This document shows positions 9,931 to 18,655 of a stretch of DNA of 64,000 bases, in pieces (within the stretch, counting starts at the first letter, position 1; each line of letters begins with the position of its first letter). Both the position numbers and the translations under genes were made by a program. The stretch covers positions 26,848-90,847 of the forward strand of contig NZ_JAANIG010000014.1 of NCBI RefSeq assembly GCF_011174675.1, given 5' to 3'. Source of the stretch: Perlabentimonas gracilis (GTDB lineage Bacteria > Bacteroidota > Bacteroidia > Bacteroidales > Tenuifilaceae). The notes under the pieces are model-generated. The model worked only from the letters and a program-made list of their open reading frames with translations, searched no databases and was not told the origin of the DNA.

Positions 9931-11226
9931 TTAGAAACCAAATAACCCAGGTAGCCATAGGCTAATTTTTGGGAAGTAGGTTACCAATAGTAGAACCACA
10001 ATCATGGCTGCAAAAAACGGAAGAAGGGGCTTAATTACCTTTTCTATACGAATTTTCGAAACACTACAGCCTATGAATAGAACTGATCCTACAGGTGGAG
10101 TGCAAAGCCCAACGCTTAGGTTCATCACCATTATTATTCCAAAGTGCACAGGATCCATCCCCATACCCACTACAACGGGAAGGAAGATAGGGGTGAATAT
10201 CAGCACGGCAGGGGTCATATCCATAAAAATCCCTACGAAAAGTAGGATAAAGTTGATTATAAGAAGGATGGTGAATGGGTTTGAACTGAGCGACAGTAAG
10301 CCCTCGCTAACGCTTTGCGGAATGTTGGCGTACGACATCACCCATGATAGACCCATTGAGGTTCCCACAAGGAATAGTACAATTGCCGTGGTTCCTACGG
10401 TGCGTAAAAGAATTGCTGGGAGTTGATTAAACTTAATCTGTTTGTATATGAATGAAAGGATAAGCGTGTACAGTACTGCAATTGCCGAGGCCTCTGTGGC
10501 GGTAAAGTATCCGGCAATAATTCCTCCTATCACTATTACCAACAGTAGTAGGCTAGGTGTTGCATCTAGAAACTTGATTATGCCTGTTTTAAGGCTTACA
10601 ACCTCACCAACTGGGTATTTTTTTCTGTGGGCAAACACACCAGCAACTCCCATGAGAATTAAACCGGTTAGTATCCCGGGAATATAACCAGCGAGGAATA
10701 GGGCGGCTATGGATACCCCTCCACTAGCTAGGCTGTATACAATTAGAATATTACTGGGCGGAATCACAAGGCCAGTTGTGGCCGAGGTAATATTCACAGC
10801 GGTGCTGTATGCTGTATCGTATCCCTCTTCGTTCATCTTGGGGGTCATGATACTGCCAATGGCCGAGGCCGATGCAGCTGCCGATCCCGAGATGGCTCCA
10901 AATAGCATATTGGCAATAATATTTACAAACGCTAGGCCTCCGGGTAAGCGACCAACCAATACTTTGGCAAAATCGATAAGCCGAATGGCAATCCCCCCCT
11001 GATTCATTAGCTGCCCTGCCAGTATGAAGAATGGAATTGCCAATAGCGCAAAGCTGTCGAGCGCCGTGGCCATACGTTGTGCAAAAGTTGTGAAGGCTGG
11101 CCCAGGCATTACACTTAAAAGAAGTGTTATACTGCCCGAAATCCCAATACTATAGGCAATAGGAACTCCAAGTGCCAGTAGGGCTACAAATGTTACTACA
11201 AGTACAATTATCTCAAAATATTCCAT
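9931..11226 (-). CDS. dctM: TRAP transporter large permease subunit DctM
   Basis: The 431-residue protein is hydrophobic throughout, with about 12-13 predicted membrane helices, and shows DctM features: AYSIGISGSITLLLSV near the N-terminus, IPFFILAGQLMNQGG and FGAISGSAAASASAIGS in the first third, and LSVGLCTPPVGSVLFIG near the C-terminus. It is the ion-coupled translocation subunit of a tripartite ATP-independent periplasmic transporter, acting with DctQ and DctP encoded directly upstream on the same strand. Because the cluster starts with the KDPG aldolase gene and lies in a pectin locus, the substrate is probably a hexuronate or a short uronide; that is inference. Confidence 0.95.
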   Translation of the reverse strand: MEYFEIIVLVVTFVALLALGVPIAYSIGISGSITLLLSVMPGPAFTTFAQRMATALDSFALLAIPFFILAGQLMNQGGIAIRLIDFAKVLVGRLPGGLAFVNIIANMLFGAISGSAAASASAIGSIMTPKMNEEGYDTAYSTAVNITSATTGLVIPPSNILIVYSLASGGVSIAALFLAGYIPGILTGLILMGVAGVFAHRKKYPVGEVVSLKTGIIKFLDATPSLLLLVIVIGGIIAGYFTATEASAIAVLYTLILSFIYKQIKFNQLPAILLRTVGTTAIVLFLVGTSMGLSWVMSYANIPQSVSEGLLSLSSNPFTILLIINFILLFVGIFMDMTPAVLIFTPIFLPVVVGMGMDPVHFGIIMVMNLSVGLCTPPVGSVLFIGCSVSKIRIEKVIKPLLPFFAAMIVVLLLVTYFPKISLWLPGLFGF

Positions 11227-11261
11227 TTCTCAAAATTTTATACTTCAATAATACAAGGAAG

Positions 11262-11753
11262 CTATTCGGCAATAGGGGTTTCAATACTCTTTTTCCATAT
11301 GATAATTATATCAGTTATGGCGTAGTATATAATGAATGCCCCGCTAACGGGAATCACAAGGTAAACATACCCAACAGGAAGTTGTAGCGCCGATGAAATT
11401 TGATTTAAGTGGAAGGTGATATACACCAAGTTTGAGCCACCAATTATTAGAATAAAAACAGCAAATGTGATGATAAGAGAGTTGATAGTCGTATCTAATA
11501 TCCTTTTCCTATGTTCAGTTAATCTTTTTGAAATCAGGTCGATGGCCAGATGTTGCTTTTGTCCAGTGGCATAGGCTGCACCCAATAGTCCAACCCAAAT
11601 AAGTAGATAACCGGCCAGCTCATCGGTAAATGAGCTGGGGTGGCCAATAACAAAGCGGCTGGTCACCTGCCAGAGAACGTTTATAACAAGTACTCCCATG
11701 AAGATGGTGACAAGCCAACCCAAAAGTTTATCAATAATCGCTCTGTGTTTCAT
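11262..11753 (-). CDS. dctQ: TRAP transporter small permease subunit DctQ
   Basis: The 163-residue protein has four predicted membrane helices and the DctQ pattern: VLWQVTSRFVIGHPSSFTDE, where aromatic/arginine and E-L motifs are conserved, then LLIWVGLLGAAYATGQKQHL and a C-terminal helix pair. It is the small membrane partner of DctM, linking the binding protein to the permease. It lies between dctP (26 nt away) and dctM (35 nt away), all on the minus strand, so the three are almost certainly one transcript. Confidence 0.92.
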   Translation of the reverse strand: MKHRAIIDKLLGWLVTIFMGVLVINVLWQVTSRFVIGHPSSFTDELAGYLLIWVGLLGAAYATGQKQHLAIDLISKRLTEHRKRILDTTINSLIITFAVFILIIGGSNLVYITFHLNQISSALQLPVGYVYLVIPVSGAFIIYYAITDIIIIWKKSIETPIAE

Positions 11754-11779
11754 ATGCTTTTTCTTTTTATTGAGTGCGC

Positions 11780-12769
11780 CTACTCTAGCTCTCTAATTCT
11801 ATTTATCAGATTATAGGTTCTTTCATCCTCTTTATACTGCTCGTAAATGCTTTGTACTCGCTCAATGAATGGTGCCTTATCGGGATATATAATCTTAACC
11901 CCGGCCTCCTCGGCTAATTGTAACGATTGGCTCTCCGACTCCTTCCAAAGTTTCCGTTGGTAGGGAACGCTTTCGTTTGCAGCCTCCTGAAGCCATTTTT
12001 GTTCCTGCTCCGTAAGGCCGTTCCAAATTTTGGTCGACATGAGCAGCACGTCAGGAATTGTGGAGTGTTCATTTATTGAGTAGTATCTACAAACCTCATA
12101 GTGATACGACAGGAAGAAGCTTGGAGGGTTGTTTTCGGCCCCATCAACCACGCCACCCTGTAGGGCGGTGTATAGTTCTCCCCATGAAATGGGAGTGGGC
12201 GAACCACCAAATGCACGTATCATAGCAACTGCCGAGGGGCTTTGCATTACCCTAATCTTTAATCCGCGTAAATCGTCGGGATGCTCAATAGGCTTATCTT
12301 TTGTGTAAAAGCTACGGCTTCCGGCATCATAAAAGGCTAAGCCGCGTAGCCAAAAATCCTCACCATCCTGAAGTATCTCTTTCCCAATCTCGCTATCGAG
12401 CACACGGTGTGCATGCTGACTGCTGGAGAAGATATAGGGTATGCCAAATATTTTGTACGAAGGGGCAAACCCCTCCATGATTGCTGCAGATACCTTCGTG
12501 ATGGCTAGGCTACCAATTTGCAGCATCTCCACATTCTCGCGCTCAGAACCCAACTGCCCACTGGGGTAGATGTCAATTCGCATATGACCATCTGATTTCT
12601 TGTGAACCTGTTCGGCCATATATTCCATTGCTTTGTGAACGGAGTGGCTTCTGTCTAGCCCATGGGCTAACTTTAGCACGGTTACATTTTCTCGCTCAAT
12701 GCATGAACTGTTAAGCAGTAGAAAACTTACCGATATTAGTGTAGAAATTAAAAATCTAATTCTTTTCAT
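11780..12769 (-). CDS. dctP: TRAP transporter periplasmic substrate-binding lipoprotein DctP
   Basis: I chose the ATG at 12767-12769 (MKRIRFLISTLIS) over an ATG 33 nt further upstream because it gives a clean lipoprotein signal with lipobox LNSSC; the mature protein would be anchored in a membrane. About 329 residues. DctP hallmarks are KLAHGLDRSHSVHKAMEYMA near the N-terminus, GSERENVEMLQIGSLAITKV, LRGLKIRVMQSPSAVAMI with the arginine that normally binds a substrate carboxylate, and ELYTALQGGVVDGAENNP. It captures an acidic sugar in the periplasm for DctQM. It follows eda by 52 nt. A uronate ligand is inferred from that carboxylate-binding arginine and the neighbours. Confidence 0.93.
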   Translation of the reverse strand: MKRIRFLISTLISVSFLLLNSSCIERENVTVLKLAHGLDRSHSVHKAMEYMAEQVHKKSDGHMRIDIYPSGQLGSERENVEMLQIGSLAITKVSAAIMEGFAPSYKIFGIPYIFSSSQHAHRVLDSEIGKEILQDGEDFWLRGLAFYDAGSRSFYTKDKPIEHPDDLRGLKIRVMQSPSAVAMIRAFGGSPTPISWGELYTALQGGVVDGAENNPPSFFLSYHYEVCRYYSINEHSTIPDVLLMSTKIWNGLTEQEQKWLQEAANESVPYQRKLWKESESQSLQLAEEAGVKIIYPDKAPFIERVQSIYEQYKEDERTYNLINRIRELE

Positions 12770-12821
12770 TGCAATGTGTTTAGTTGCGTTTGGCCAATGC
12801 AATTACATATATCTTACCTTA

Positions 12822-13499
12822 CTAAAGGGTTTGCCGTATGTTTTTTAGGATTTCGCAAGCGGTGCGTACATTTTCCTCAAGCAGCGTGAAGTTACGGGTG
12901 TTAACAATCTCCTTGCTAATCAGCTGCGAGCCCATACCAACACATGTTACTCCTGCTTTAAACCAGGCCGATAAATTTTCCTCAGTGGGTTCAACCCCTC
13001 CTGTGGGCATAATGCTAGTCCATGGCATGGGGCCTTTTACCGCTTGTACAAATTTTGGCCCGCCAACCTGTGTACCAGGGAATATCTTTACAATTTCTGC
13101 TCCCAACTCTTCAGCTCTCGATATCTCAGTAACCGATCCGCAGCCAGGCGACCATAATATTTTGCGCCGATTGCAAGCCATGGCTATATCCTCCTTTATT
13201 ACTGGAGATACAATGAAATTGGTTCCAACCTGAATGTATAGCGATGCTGTACCAGCATCCATAACCGAGCCTGTACCAATTATTACCTCGGGAAGTTCTT
13301 GCGCTAGCCGTTTGTTTACAATAGAAAAAACCTCGTGTGCGTAATCGCCACGGTTTGTAAATTCAAAAACTCTTAGGCCCCCCTTGAAGCATGCTTTTAT
13401 TACTTCGAAGCAAATTTCTGGGTCGGGATGGTAGAAGACGGGTATCATTCCAGCTTGCTCCATCGCCATTGCGGTTTGTAATCTGGTGTATCGTGCCAT
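12822..13499 (-). CDS. eda: 2-keto-3-deoxy-6-phosphogluconate (KDPG) aldolase
   Basis: The 225-residue protein has the compact TIM-barrel pattern of class I KDPG/KHG aldolases: RVFEFTNR with the catalytic glutamate (residue 46), GTGSVMDAGTA, and GAEIVKIFPGTQVGGPKFV with the Schiff-base lysine (about residue 138), followed by the phosphate-binding IMPTGGVEPT. It splits KDPG to pyruvate and glyceraldehyde-3-phosphate, the last step of both uronate routes encoded here. It is the first gene of the minus-strand TRAP cluster and has a LacI-type operator just upstream (13517-13539), so it should respond to the same regulator as kduI. Confidence 0.93.
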   Translation of the reverse strand: MARYTRLQTAMAMEQAGMIPVFYHPDPEICFEVIKACFKGGLRVFEFTNRGDYAHEVFSIVNKRLAQELPEVIIGTGSVMDAGTASLYIQVGTNFIVSPVIKEDIAMACNRRKILWSPGCGSVTEISRAEELGAEIVKIFPGTQVGGPKFVQAVKGPMPWTSIMPTGGVEPTEENLSAWFKAGVTCVGMGSQLISKEIVNTRNFTLLEENVRTACEILKNIRQTL

Positions 13500-13516
13500 A
13501 AAAAAGTCTCTTTAGA

Positions 13517-13539
13517 GTACAATCGATTGCACAAATTTA
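13517..13539 (-). promoter_or_regulatory. -7 box plus LacI-type operator in front of eda-dctPQM
   Basis: Read on the minus strand this block holds TAAATTTG (13532-13539), a match to the Bacteroidota -7 consensus TAnnTTTG, directly followed by the near-palindrome GTGCAATCGATTGTAC (13517-13532) centred on the CG pair typical of LacI-family operators. The same 23 nt occur, inverted, at 14775-14797. A bound repressor would cover the -7 box and start site. A half-site CGATTGCA lies at 13567-13574 on the plus strand. Confidence 0.75.
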
Positions 13540-13541
13540 AT

Positions 13542-13549
13542 TATCTTTG
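13542..13549 (+). promoter_or_regulatory. candidate -7 element for the LacI regulator gene
   Basis: TATCTTTG matches TAnnTTTG on the plus strand. It is the only good match in the 210-bp divergent region on that strand. The eda operator lies just upstream, so the regulator may repress its own gene. A clear -33 TTG at normal spacing is not visible and the leader would be about 155 nt, so this is a weak call. Confidence 0.35.
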
Positions 13550-13710
13550 TGGAAATCTAAAGAAAACGATTGCATTTTTTGTTGATATTTTTTAATAGTT
13601 GGGGTTAAGTAGTTGAAAAATATATAAATACACCTTTTTCCCTTACACCTTATTATTATAGTGATAGCGATATGGTGAATGAACTCAGAATAAAATAACT
13701 GAATTTTTGC

Positions 13711-14742
13711 ATGAAATCTCCAAAACAAAAATATACCATTGCCGATATTGCGCGTGAGCTTGGCACAACAACATCCACTGTATCAAGGGCATTGCAAGAT
13801 AATCCCCGTATTAGCTTAAAGATGCGGAAGGCTGTGCAAGAGCTAGCGCAAAAGAACAACTATCAGCCCGACTATAGGGCTGCAAGCCTACGGCGTGGAA
13901 GTGCAAAAACCATTGGTGTGCTTGTGCCAAAGGTAGATAGGCATTTCTTTGCTACTGTGCTAAGTGGCATTGATGATGTGATGGCCGGAGAGGGGTACAG
14001 CGTAATAATTTGCCAGTCGTTCGAGTCGTTCGAGAAGGAGCAGCAGTTGGTGCAGAGCCTTATGTACGGTAAGGTTGATGGGCTTATAGCATCAATATCT
14101 ACAGAAACAAAGGATGTTACCCATTTTGAAACGCTGGTGAGCAAAGGGCTACCTCTGGTTTTTTTCGATAGGGTGTGGGAGTCCCTTAGGGTAAGCAAGG
14201 TGTTAGTCGACGACTATCAAGGAGCAGTAATGGCGGTTGAGCATTTGATTGAGAATGGTTGTAAAACGATAGCCCATTTTGCTGGTCCTCAGCATATCAA
14301 CGTTTACCGGAACCGGACTAAGGGGTACCTTAATACTCTTAAGAAGCATGGTTTGGAGGTTGATGAGAAGTTAATATTTCACGATGTAATTACCCGAGAT
14401 ACTGGTTGCAAAGCAATGCAAAAGATACTTAACATGAGCAGCTTGCCCGATGCAATTTTTTCGTCGGGCGATTATTCTGCTCTAGGCGCCATACTGTGTG
14501 CCAAGGAAGCGGGCGTTAGTATTCCAGAGCAACTTGCAATTACAGGTTTTGCCAACGAGCCATGGGACTCGTTCTTTGAACCATCGCTTACCTCTGTCGA
14601 TCAGCATGCATTTGATATTGGCCGTCAGGCAGCTAGCTTGCTTCTCGATGAGTTGAAGAATAAAAAACCATCATTTGTACCAAAGACAATAGTTTTGAGC
14701 CCCGAGCTTATCGTTCGGAAATCCTCAATAAAAACTTTGTAG
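13711..14742 (+). CDS. LacI-family transcriptional regulator of the pectin/KDG genes
   Basis: The 343-residue protein begins with a LacI helix-turn-helix (YTIADIARELGTTTSTVSRA, hinge-helix zone up to about residue 60), followed by a two-lobed periplasmic-binding-protein fold (IGVLVPKVDRHFFATVLSGI, GLIASIST, VDDYQGAVMAVEHLI, ITGFANEPWDSFFEPSLTS). Length is normal. It is divergent from eda and 77 nt upstream of kduI; identical operators flank the gene on both sides. It probably represses eda-dctPQM and kduI-kduD and releases DNA on binding a uronate catabolite such as KDG or KDPG; the inducer is inferred. Confidence 0.93.
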   Translation: MKSPKQKYTIADIARELGTTTSTVSRALQDNPRISLKMRKAVQELAQKNNYQPDYRAASLRRGSAKTIGVLVPKVDRHFFATVLSGIDDVMAGEGYSVIICQSFESFEKEQQLVQSLMYGKVDGLIASISTETKDVTHFETLVSKGLPLVFFDRVWESLRVSKVLVDDYQGAVMAVEHLIENGCKTIAHFAGPQHINVYRNRTKGYLNTLKKHGLEVDEKLIFHDVITRDTGCKAMQKILNMSSLPDAIFSSGDYSALGAILCAKEAGVSIPEQLAITGFANEPWDSFFEPSLTSVDQHAFDIGRQAASLLLDELKNKKPSFVPKTIVLSPELIVRKSSIKTL

Positions 14743-14774
14743 CCATTTTACTTGAAATTGGTGTAAGAATGGCC

Positions 14775-14797
14775 TAAATTTGTGCAATCGATTGTAC
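14775..14797 (+). promoter_or_regulatory. -7 box plus LacI-type operator in front of kduI
   Basis: TAAATTTG (14775-14782) abuts the near-palindrome GTGCAATCGATTGTAC (14782-14797). A TTG at 14752-14754 sits 20 nt upstream, the usual -33 spacing in this phylum. All 23 nt are identical to the inverted block in front of eda. The kduI ATG follows 22 nt later. Confidence 0.8.
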
Positions 14798-14819
14798 GTA
14801 AATTTAAATAGATATAATT

Positions 14820-15656
14820 ATGAACTATACTATTCGTTATGCAACGCATCCCCGCGATTTTACTAGCTACGATACAGCTAGAATCCGTGAGGAGTTTTTA
14901 GTAAGCGACTTTCTGCGAGTCGATGAGATTAACCTTGTTTACTCCATGTACGACAGGTACATTGTGGGCGGAGCAGTGCCTGTGAACAATAAGTTGAAGT
15001 TGGACACCATCGACCCCATTAAGGCCGATTTCTTTCTGCATCGCCGTGAACTTGGCGTAATCAATGTGGGTGGATCCGGTAAGATTTATGTTGATGGGAA
15101 AGTTTACGAGATTAAGAACAAGGAGGCTATGTACGTAGGTTTGGGCAATAAATTAGTAGAGTTTGAAAGCAAGGATTCTAAGAACCCTGCCTACTTTTAC
15201 TTCAACAGCGCACCTGCACATCGTGCATACCCCGATAAGCATGTAACCCTCGATGATGCGCAGAAAGCTGATATGGGTTCGCTGGAAACCTCCAATGCAC
15301 GAACCATTAACAAACTTATTGTTAATGGAGTGGTGGAGACTTGCCAGCTCCAAATGGGGATGACTATTCTTAAGCCTGGCAGCGTATGGAACACAATGCC
15401 ACCTCACGTACACTCGCGCCGGATGGAAGCGTATTTCTACTTCGAGGTGCCCGAGAATCAGGCTATCTGTCACTTTATGGGGCAACCCACCGAAACCCGT
15501 CCAATTTGGATGAAGAACCACGAAGCGGTACTTTCACCATCATGGTCAATTCACGCTGCTGCAGGAACATCAAACTATATTTTTATATGGGGGATGGCGG
15601 GAGAGAATCTCGACTATGGCGATATGGATATTGCCAAGATTAGCGATATCAAATAG
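14820..15656 (+). CDS. kduI: 5-keto-4-deoxyuronate isomerase
   Basis: The 278-residue protein matches KduI over its whole normal length: NYTIRYATHPRDFTSYDTAR at the N-terminus, FFLHRRELGVINVGGSG, and the cupin metal-binding stretch MPPHVHSRRMEAYFYFE with the two histidines and glutamate, completed by a later histidine in WSIHAAAGTSNYIFIWGM. It converts 4-deoxy-L-threo-5-hexosulose uronate, the open form of the unsaturated uronate released by pectate lyase, to 3-deoxy-D-glycero-2,5-hexodiulosonate. It is the first gene of the plus-strand pectin operon, directly behind a LacI-operated promoter, and 104 nt before kduD. Confidence 0.96.
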   Translation: MNYTIRYATHPRDFTSYDTARIREEFLVSDFLRVDEINLVYSMYDRYIVGGAVPVNNKLKLDTIDPIKADFFLHRRELGVINVGGSGKIYVDGKVYEIKNKEAMYVGLGNKLVEFESKDSKNPAYFYFNSAPAHRAYPDKHVTLDDAQKADMGSLETSNARTINKLIVNGVVETCQLQMGMTILKPGSVWNTMPPHVHSRRMEAYFYFEVPENQAICHFMGQPTETRPIWMKNHEAVLSPSWSIHAAAGTSNYIFIWGMAGENLDYGDMDIAKISDIK

Positions 15657-15675
15657 AAATCAATCAGTCAATCAA

Positions 15676-15720
15676 CCTGTCCGCTCTACCTGCCGCCTGC
15701 CGGTAGGCAGGGTAGACAGG
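15676..15720. repeat. REP-like imperfect palindrome between kduI and kduD
   Basis: CCTGTC (15676-15681) pairs with GACAGG (15715-15720), and TACCTGCC (15687-15694) pairs with GGCAGGGTA (15706-15714) with one bulge, giving a GC-rich hairpin unlike its AT-rich surroundings. Fragments of related CCTGCC...GGCAGG dyads appear at 36996-37015 and 45619-45634. It may act as an attenuating or RNA-stabilising hairpin inside the kduI-kduD transcript. Confidence 0.6.
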
Positions 15721-15760
15721 CCACTGGCGGATCAACCAATCTTTCTAAAACAAAATATGT

Positions 15761-16555
15761 ATGTCACTAAACCTGTTTAGCTTAAAAGGAAAAACCGCGC
15801 TGATTACCGGTGCAACCCACGGTTTGGGTATGGCTATGGCTAAGGGATTGGCTTCGGCAGGAGCAACAATTGTTATCAACGATCGCTCAAGCGAAAGAAT
15901 TGACAGCGCTCTTGAGGAGTATCGCAAGGATGGCTATAATGCCTTTGGATACATTTTCGATGTTACCAAGGAGGACGAGGTAAATGAGTGTCTTAACCGC
16001 ATTGAGAAGGAGGTTGCCCCGTTGGATATACTTGTAAATAATGCTGGAATCATTAAGCGGATTCCCATCCTCGAAATGGGCGTTGATGAATTTAGGGAGG
16101 TAATTGATGTCGATTTGGTTGGCCCATTTATTATGGGGAAAGCTTTTGCCAGCCGTGTAATTGCCCGTGGCGCAAACGGAAAAATTATCAATATCTGCTC
16201 AATGATGAGCGAGTTGGGACGCAACACTGTTTCAGCCTACGCATCGGCAAAAGGGGGACTTAAGATGCTTACGCGCAGCATGGCCACCGAGTGGGCTAGG
16301 TTTAATATTCAGGCCAATGGCATTGGCCCGGGCTACTTTGCCACGTCGCAAACGGCGCCAATTAGGGTCGATGGTCATCCATTCAACGATTTTATTGTGA
16401 ACCGTACTCCTGCTGGACGCTGGGGTGAGCCAAATGAATTACAGGGTGCAGCCATATTCTTAGCATCGGCAGCCTCCGATTTTGTGAATGGTCACATCCT
16501 CTACGTTGATGGTGGAATTCTTGCCACCATTGGCAAGCCAAGTAACGAGAAGTAA
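15761..16555 (+). CDS. kduD: 2-keto-3-deoxygluconate-forming SDR dehydrogenase KduD
   Basis: The 264-residue short-chain dehydrogenase has the Rossmann motif LITGATHGLGMAMAKGLA, NNAG (LVNNAGIIKR), the catalytic serine and Tyr-xxx-Lys in SAYASAKGGLKML, and a C-terminal FVNGHILYVDGG. Start: ATG at 15761 gives LFSLKGKTALIT, as in gluconate 5-dehydrogenase/KduD proteins. It reduces 2,5-diketo-3-deoxygluconate to KDG with NAD(P)H, following KduI. The two genes are neighbours in the usual order, separated only by the REP-like hairpin. Confidence 0.9.
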   Translation: MSLNLFSLKGKTALITGATHGLGMAMAKGLASAGATIVINDRSSERIDSALEEYRKDGYNAFGYIFDVTKEDEVNECLNRIEKEVAPLDILVNNAGIIKRIPILEMGVDEFREVIDVDLVGPFIMGKAFASRVIARGANGKIINICSMMSELGRNTVSAYASAKGGLKMLTRSMATEWARFNIQANGIGPGYFATSQTAPIRVDGHPFNDFIVNRTPAGRWGEPNELQGAAIFLASAASDFVNGHILYVDGGILATIGKPSNEK

Positions 16556-16578
16556 TCTTAACCTAATATTTCAAAGGT

Positions 16579-17820
16579 ATGAAAACCCTAAAAATTAGCG
16601 CATTGGTATTGCTTTTGGCCACGGTTTTTATGGCTTGCCAAAAGAGCGAATCATTAATCATATTAACTAACGATACTTCCATTGAGCGAATTGATGAGGC
16701 TATTACCATCAGTCGTGCCGATTTGGAAAAGCAAATTGGAAAGATTTCCAAAGGGCTTGTTCCAATGCTAACTTCCAAGAATGGAGAGGTACTCCCATCA
16801 CAGGTTGACGATTTGGATGGCGATGGACAGTGGGATGAGCTATTTCTACTAGCCGACATTGCTGCAAATACAACCATCAACCTTAAACTTTCGTTGGTGA
16901 AGCCCAATGACCTACCAACTTTTACCCTGAGGAGCAACGTTTGGTTGGCAAGCCCTCAGGAAGATGGGACATATAAAGAGGTTAAATCTGTTAAGCGTCC
17001 AGAAATCACACGAGAGAACCACGGACAGACCAAGAAGTATTTTCAGTTCGAGGGACCAGGATGGGAGAACGATAGGGTTGGATTTCGAAATTACTTTGAC
17101 GAGCGTAACGGGATAGACATATTCGGAAAAACTACCGCCGATATGGTTCTGCAGAATGTTGGGATAGATGAGGACTACCATGCTCTTCAGGATTGGGGTA
17201 TGGATATTCTAAAAGTAGGCGCATCACTTGGAGCTGGATCAATAGCACTAGAGATTGATGGTAAGCTACATAGGGTTGCACCCGGTTCCGAGGGTTCCTA
17301 CGAGTTGGTTGCCAATGGTCCTTTGCGTTCGATCTTCCGTTTTAGGTTCAACAATTGGGTTATCAACGAAAACACCTATTCAGTTGTGCATGAAATAACC
17401 ATTTACGGTGGGGCTTGGTACTACGTGAGTAAGGTTTCTGTTGAGGGCAGTGCAAACATAGTAACAGGTATTACCACTATTGATCTTGAGGATAAGCAGG
17501 CTACTTTCTCCGATTTCGATAACGGCATTGTGGCCATATCAACCCACGGACAGCAGGCCATTGAGGGCGAGTACCTTGGAATGGCCGTAATGCTTTGTAA
17601 GGATAGTTATATTGATTTTGAGTACCTCGATGGAAAGGCAGAGGACATAAACCATACTTTCATTGTTAGGATGAAGCAAAGCGAAAAGCCCTCAACGTTC
17701 AGATTTTACTCTGCATGGGAATTGTCCGATACAAAATTTACTGAGGCCGAAAGCTTTCAAGATCTTCTTAAGCACGATGCTCAAAAAATTGGAAGTCCAT
17801 TAAGGGTTGAAATCAAGTAG
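16579..17820 (+). CDS. DUF4861 family lipoprotein
   Basis: The 413-residue protein starts with a lipoprotein signal (LKISALVLLLATVFMAC) and then reads as a beta-rich DUF4861-type protein: VDDLDGDGQWDELFLLADI, GPGWENDRVGFRNYFDERNG, DWGMDILKVGASLGAGSIAL, and NPLRSIFRFRF-like text. Genes of this family recur in pectin and other uronate polysaccharide loci of Bacteroidota, but I know of no secure activity; a carbohydrate-binding or lyase-associated role is inference. It sits 23 nt after kduD and 6 nt before the acetylesterase gene, so it is in the same operon. Location is probably periplasmic or outer membrane. Confidence 0.75.
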   Translation: MKTLKISALVLLLATVFMACQKSESLIILTNDTSIERIDEAITISRADLEKQIGKISKGLVPMLTSKNGEVLPSQVDDLDGDGQWDELFLLADIAANTTINLKLSLVKPNDLPTFTLRSNVWLASPQEDGTYKEVKSVKRPEITRENHGQTKKYFQFEGPGWENDRVGFRNYFDERNGIDIFGKTTADMVLQNVGIDEDYHALQDWGMDILKVGASLGAGSIALEIDGKLHRVAPGSEGSYELVANGPLRSIFRFRFNNWVINENTYSVVHEITIYGGAWYYVSKVSVEGSANIVTGITTIDLEDKQATFSDFDNGIVAISTHGQQAIEGEYLGMAVMLCKDSYIDFEYLDGKAEDINHTFIVRMKQSEKPSTFRFYSAWELSDTKFTEAESFQDLLKHDAQKIGSPLRVEIK

Positions 17821-17826
17821 AAGCTT

Positions 17827-18603
17827 ATGAAAGCCTTCAAGTTGTATGCGCTGTTATCAATCTCATTGACATTCATCGCTTGTAATGAGCCAAAGGTTTC
17901 AACCCTTTGGCTCATGGGCGATTCCACCATGACCGATTACGCCAACTATGGCGAGGACTATATGACCGAACGATACCCACAAATGGGCTGGGGACAAGCA
18001 TTACCAAAATTTTTAGTTCCTGATAGTCTTAAAAACATATCCATTTTTGATGTTGATAGTTTGGTAGTAGTTAACAAGGCTCGCGGTGGTAGAAGTACCC
18101 GTTCATTCTTTGAGGAGGGCCGATGGGATGAGATATACAATCAGTTGAAGCCCGGCGATTTTGTTATTATTCAGTTTGGGCATAACGATGCCTCCGAGAG
18201 TAAGCAGGAGAGGTATGTAAGCCTTCCCGGTTATAAGGAGTTTCTTAGACTTTATGTAAATCAAACTCGCCAGAAGGGTGCAACCCCAATTCTTATTACC
18301 TCGGTTTGTCGTAACTACCCTTGGGAAAACGATAGGCTAGGCAATTCACACGGCGATTATCCACAGGCTATGATGGAAGTTGCTGAGGAGTTGGATGTTT
18401 ATCTTATCGGCCTAACAGAAATATCGGCCAACCATTTTACCCTAATGGGACGCGATTACGTTACTGTAAACTATTTTATGAACTTACCTCCCGGAAAGTT
18501 TGTGGCCTATCCCGAGGGTTTAACCGACAATACCCACTTTCAACCCGAGGGTGCTGATGCCGTTGCCCGCTTGGTTTATGAGGGGTTGCAAGGTCTTAAG
18601 TAA
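17827..18603 (+). CDS. CE12-type SGNH rhamnogalacturonan/pectin acetylesterase (lipoprotein)
   Basis: The 258-residue protein has a lipobox (TFIAC, cysteine 19) and the SGNH hydrolase blocks: block I TLWLMGDSTMTDYAN with nucleophile Ser33, block II glycine zone ARGGRSTRSF, block III IQFGHNDAS and block V DNTHFQPEGADAVARL with the catalytic Asp and His. This arrangement fits carbohydrate esterase family 12, which removes acetyl groups from rhamnogalacturonan or homogalacturonan. It follows the DUF4861 gene by 6 nt and precedes the pectin methylesterase gene, so the operon encodes both kinds of pectin de-esterification. Confidence 0.88.
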   Translation: MKAFKLYALLSISLTFIACNEPKVSTLWLMGDSTMTDYANYGEDYMTERYPQMGWGQALPKFLVPDSLKNISIFDVDSLVVVNKARGGRSTRSFFEEGRWDEIYNQLKPGDFVIIQFGHNDASESKQERYVSLPGYKEFLRLYVNQTRQKGATPILITSVCRNYPWENDRLGNSHGDYPQAMMEVAEELDVYLIGLTEISANHFTLMGRDYVTVNYFMNLPPGKFVAYPEGLTDNTHFQPEGADAVARLVYEGLQGLK

Positions 18604-18655
18604 CATTTTTCTTTTTATCTCCAACCTTATGAAAAATAGAATTGTTTTTTGTCTG

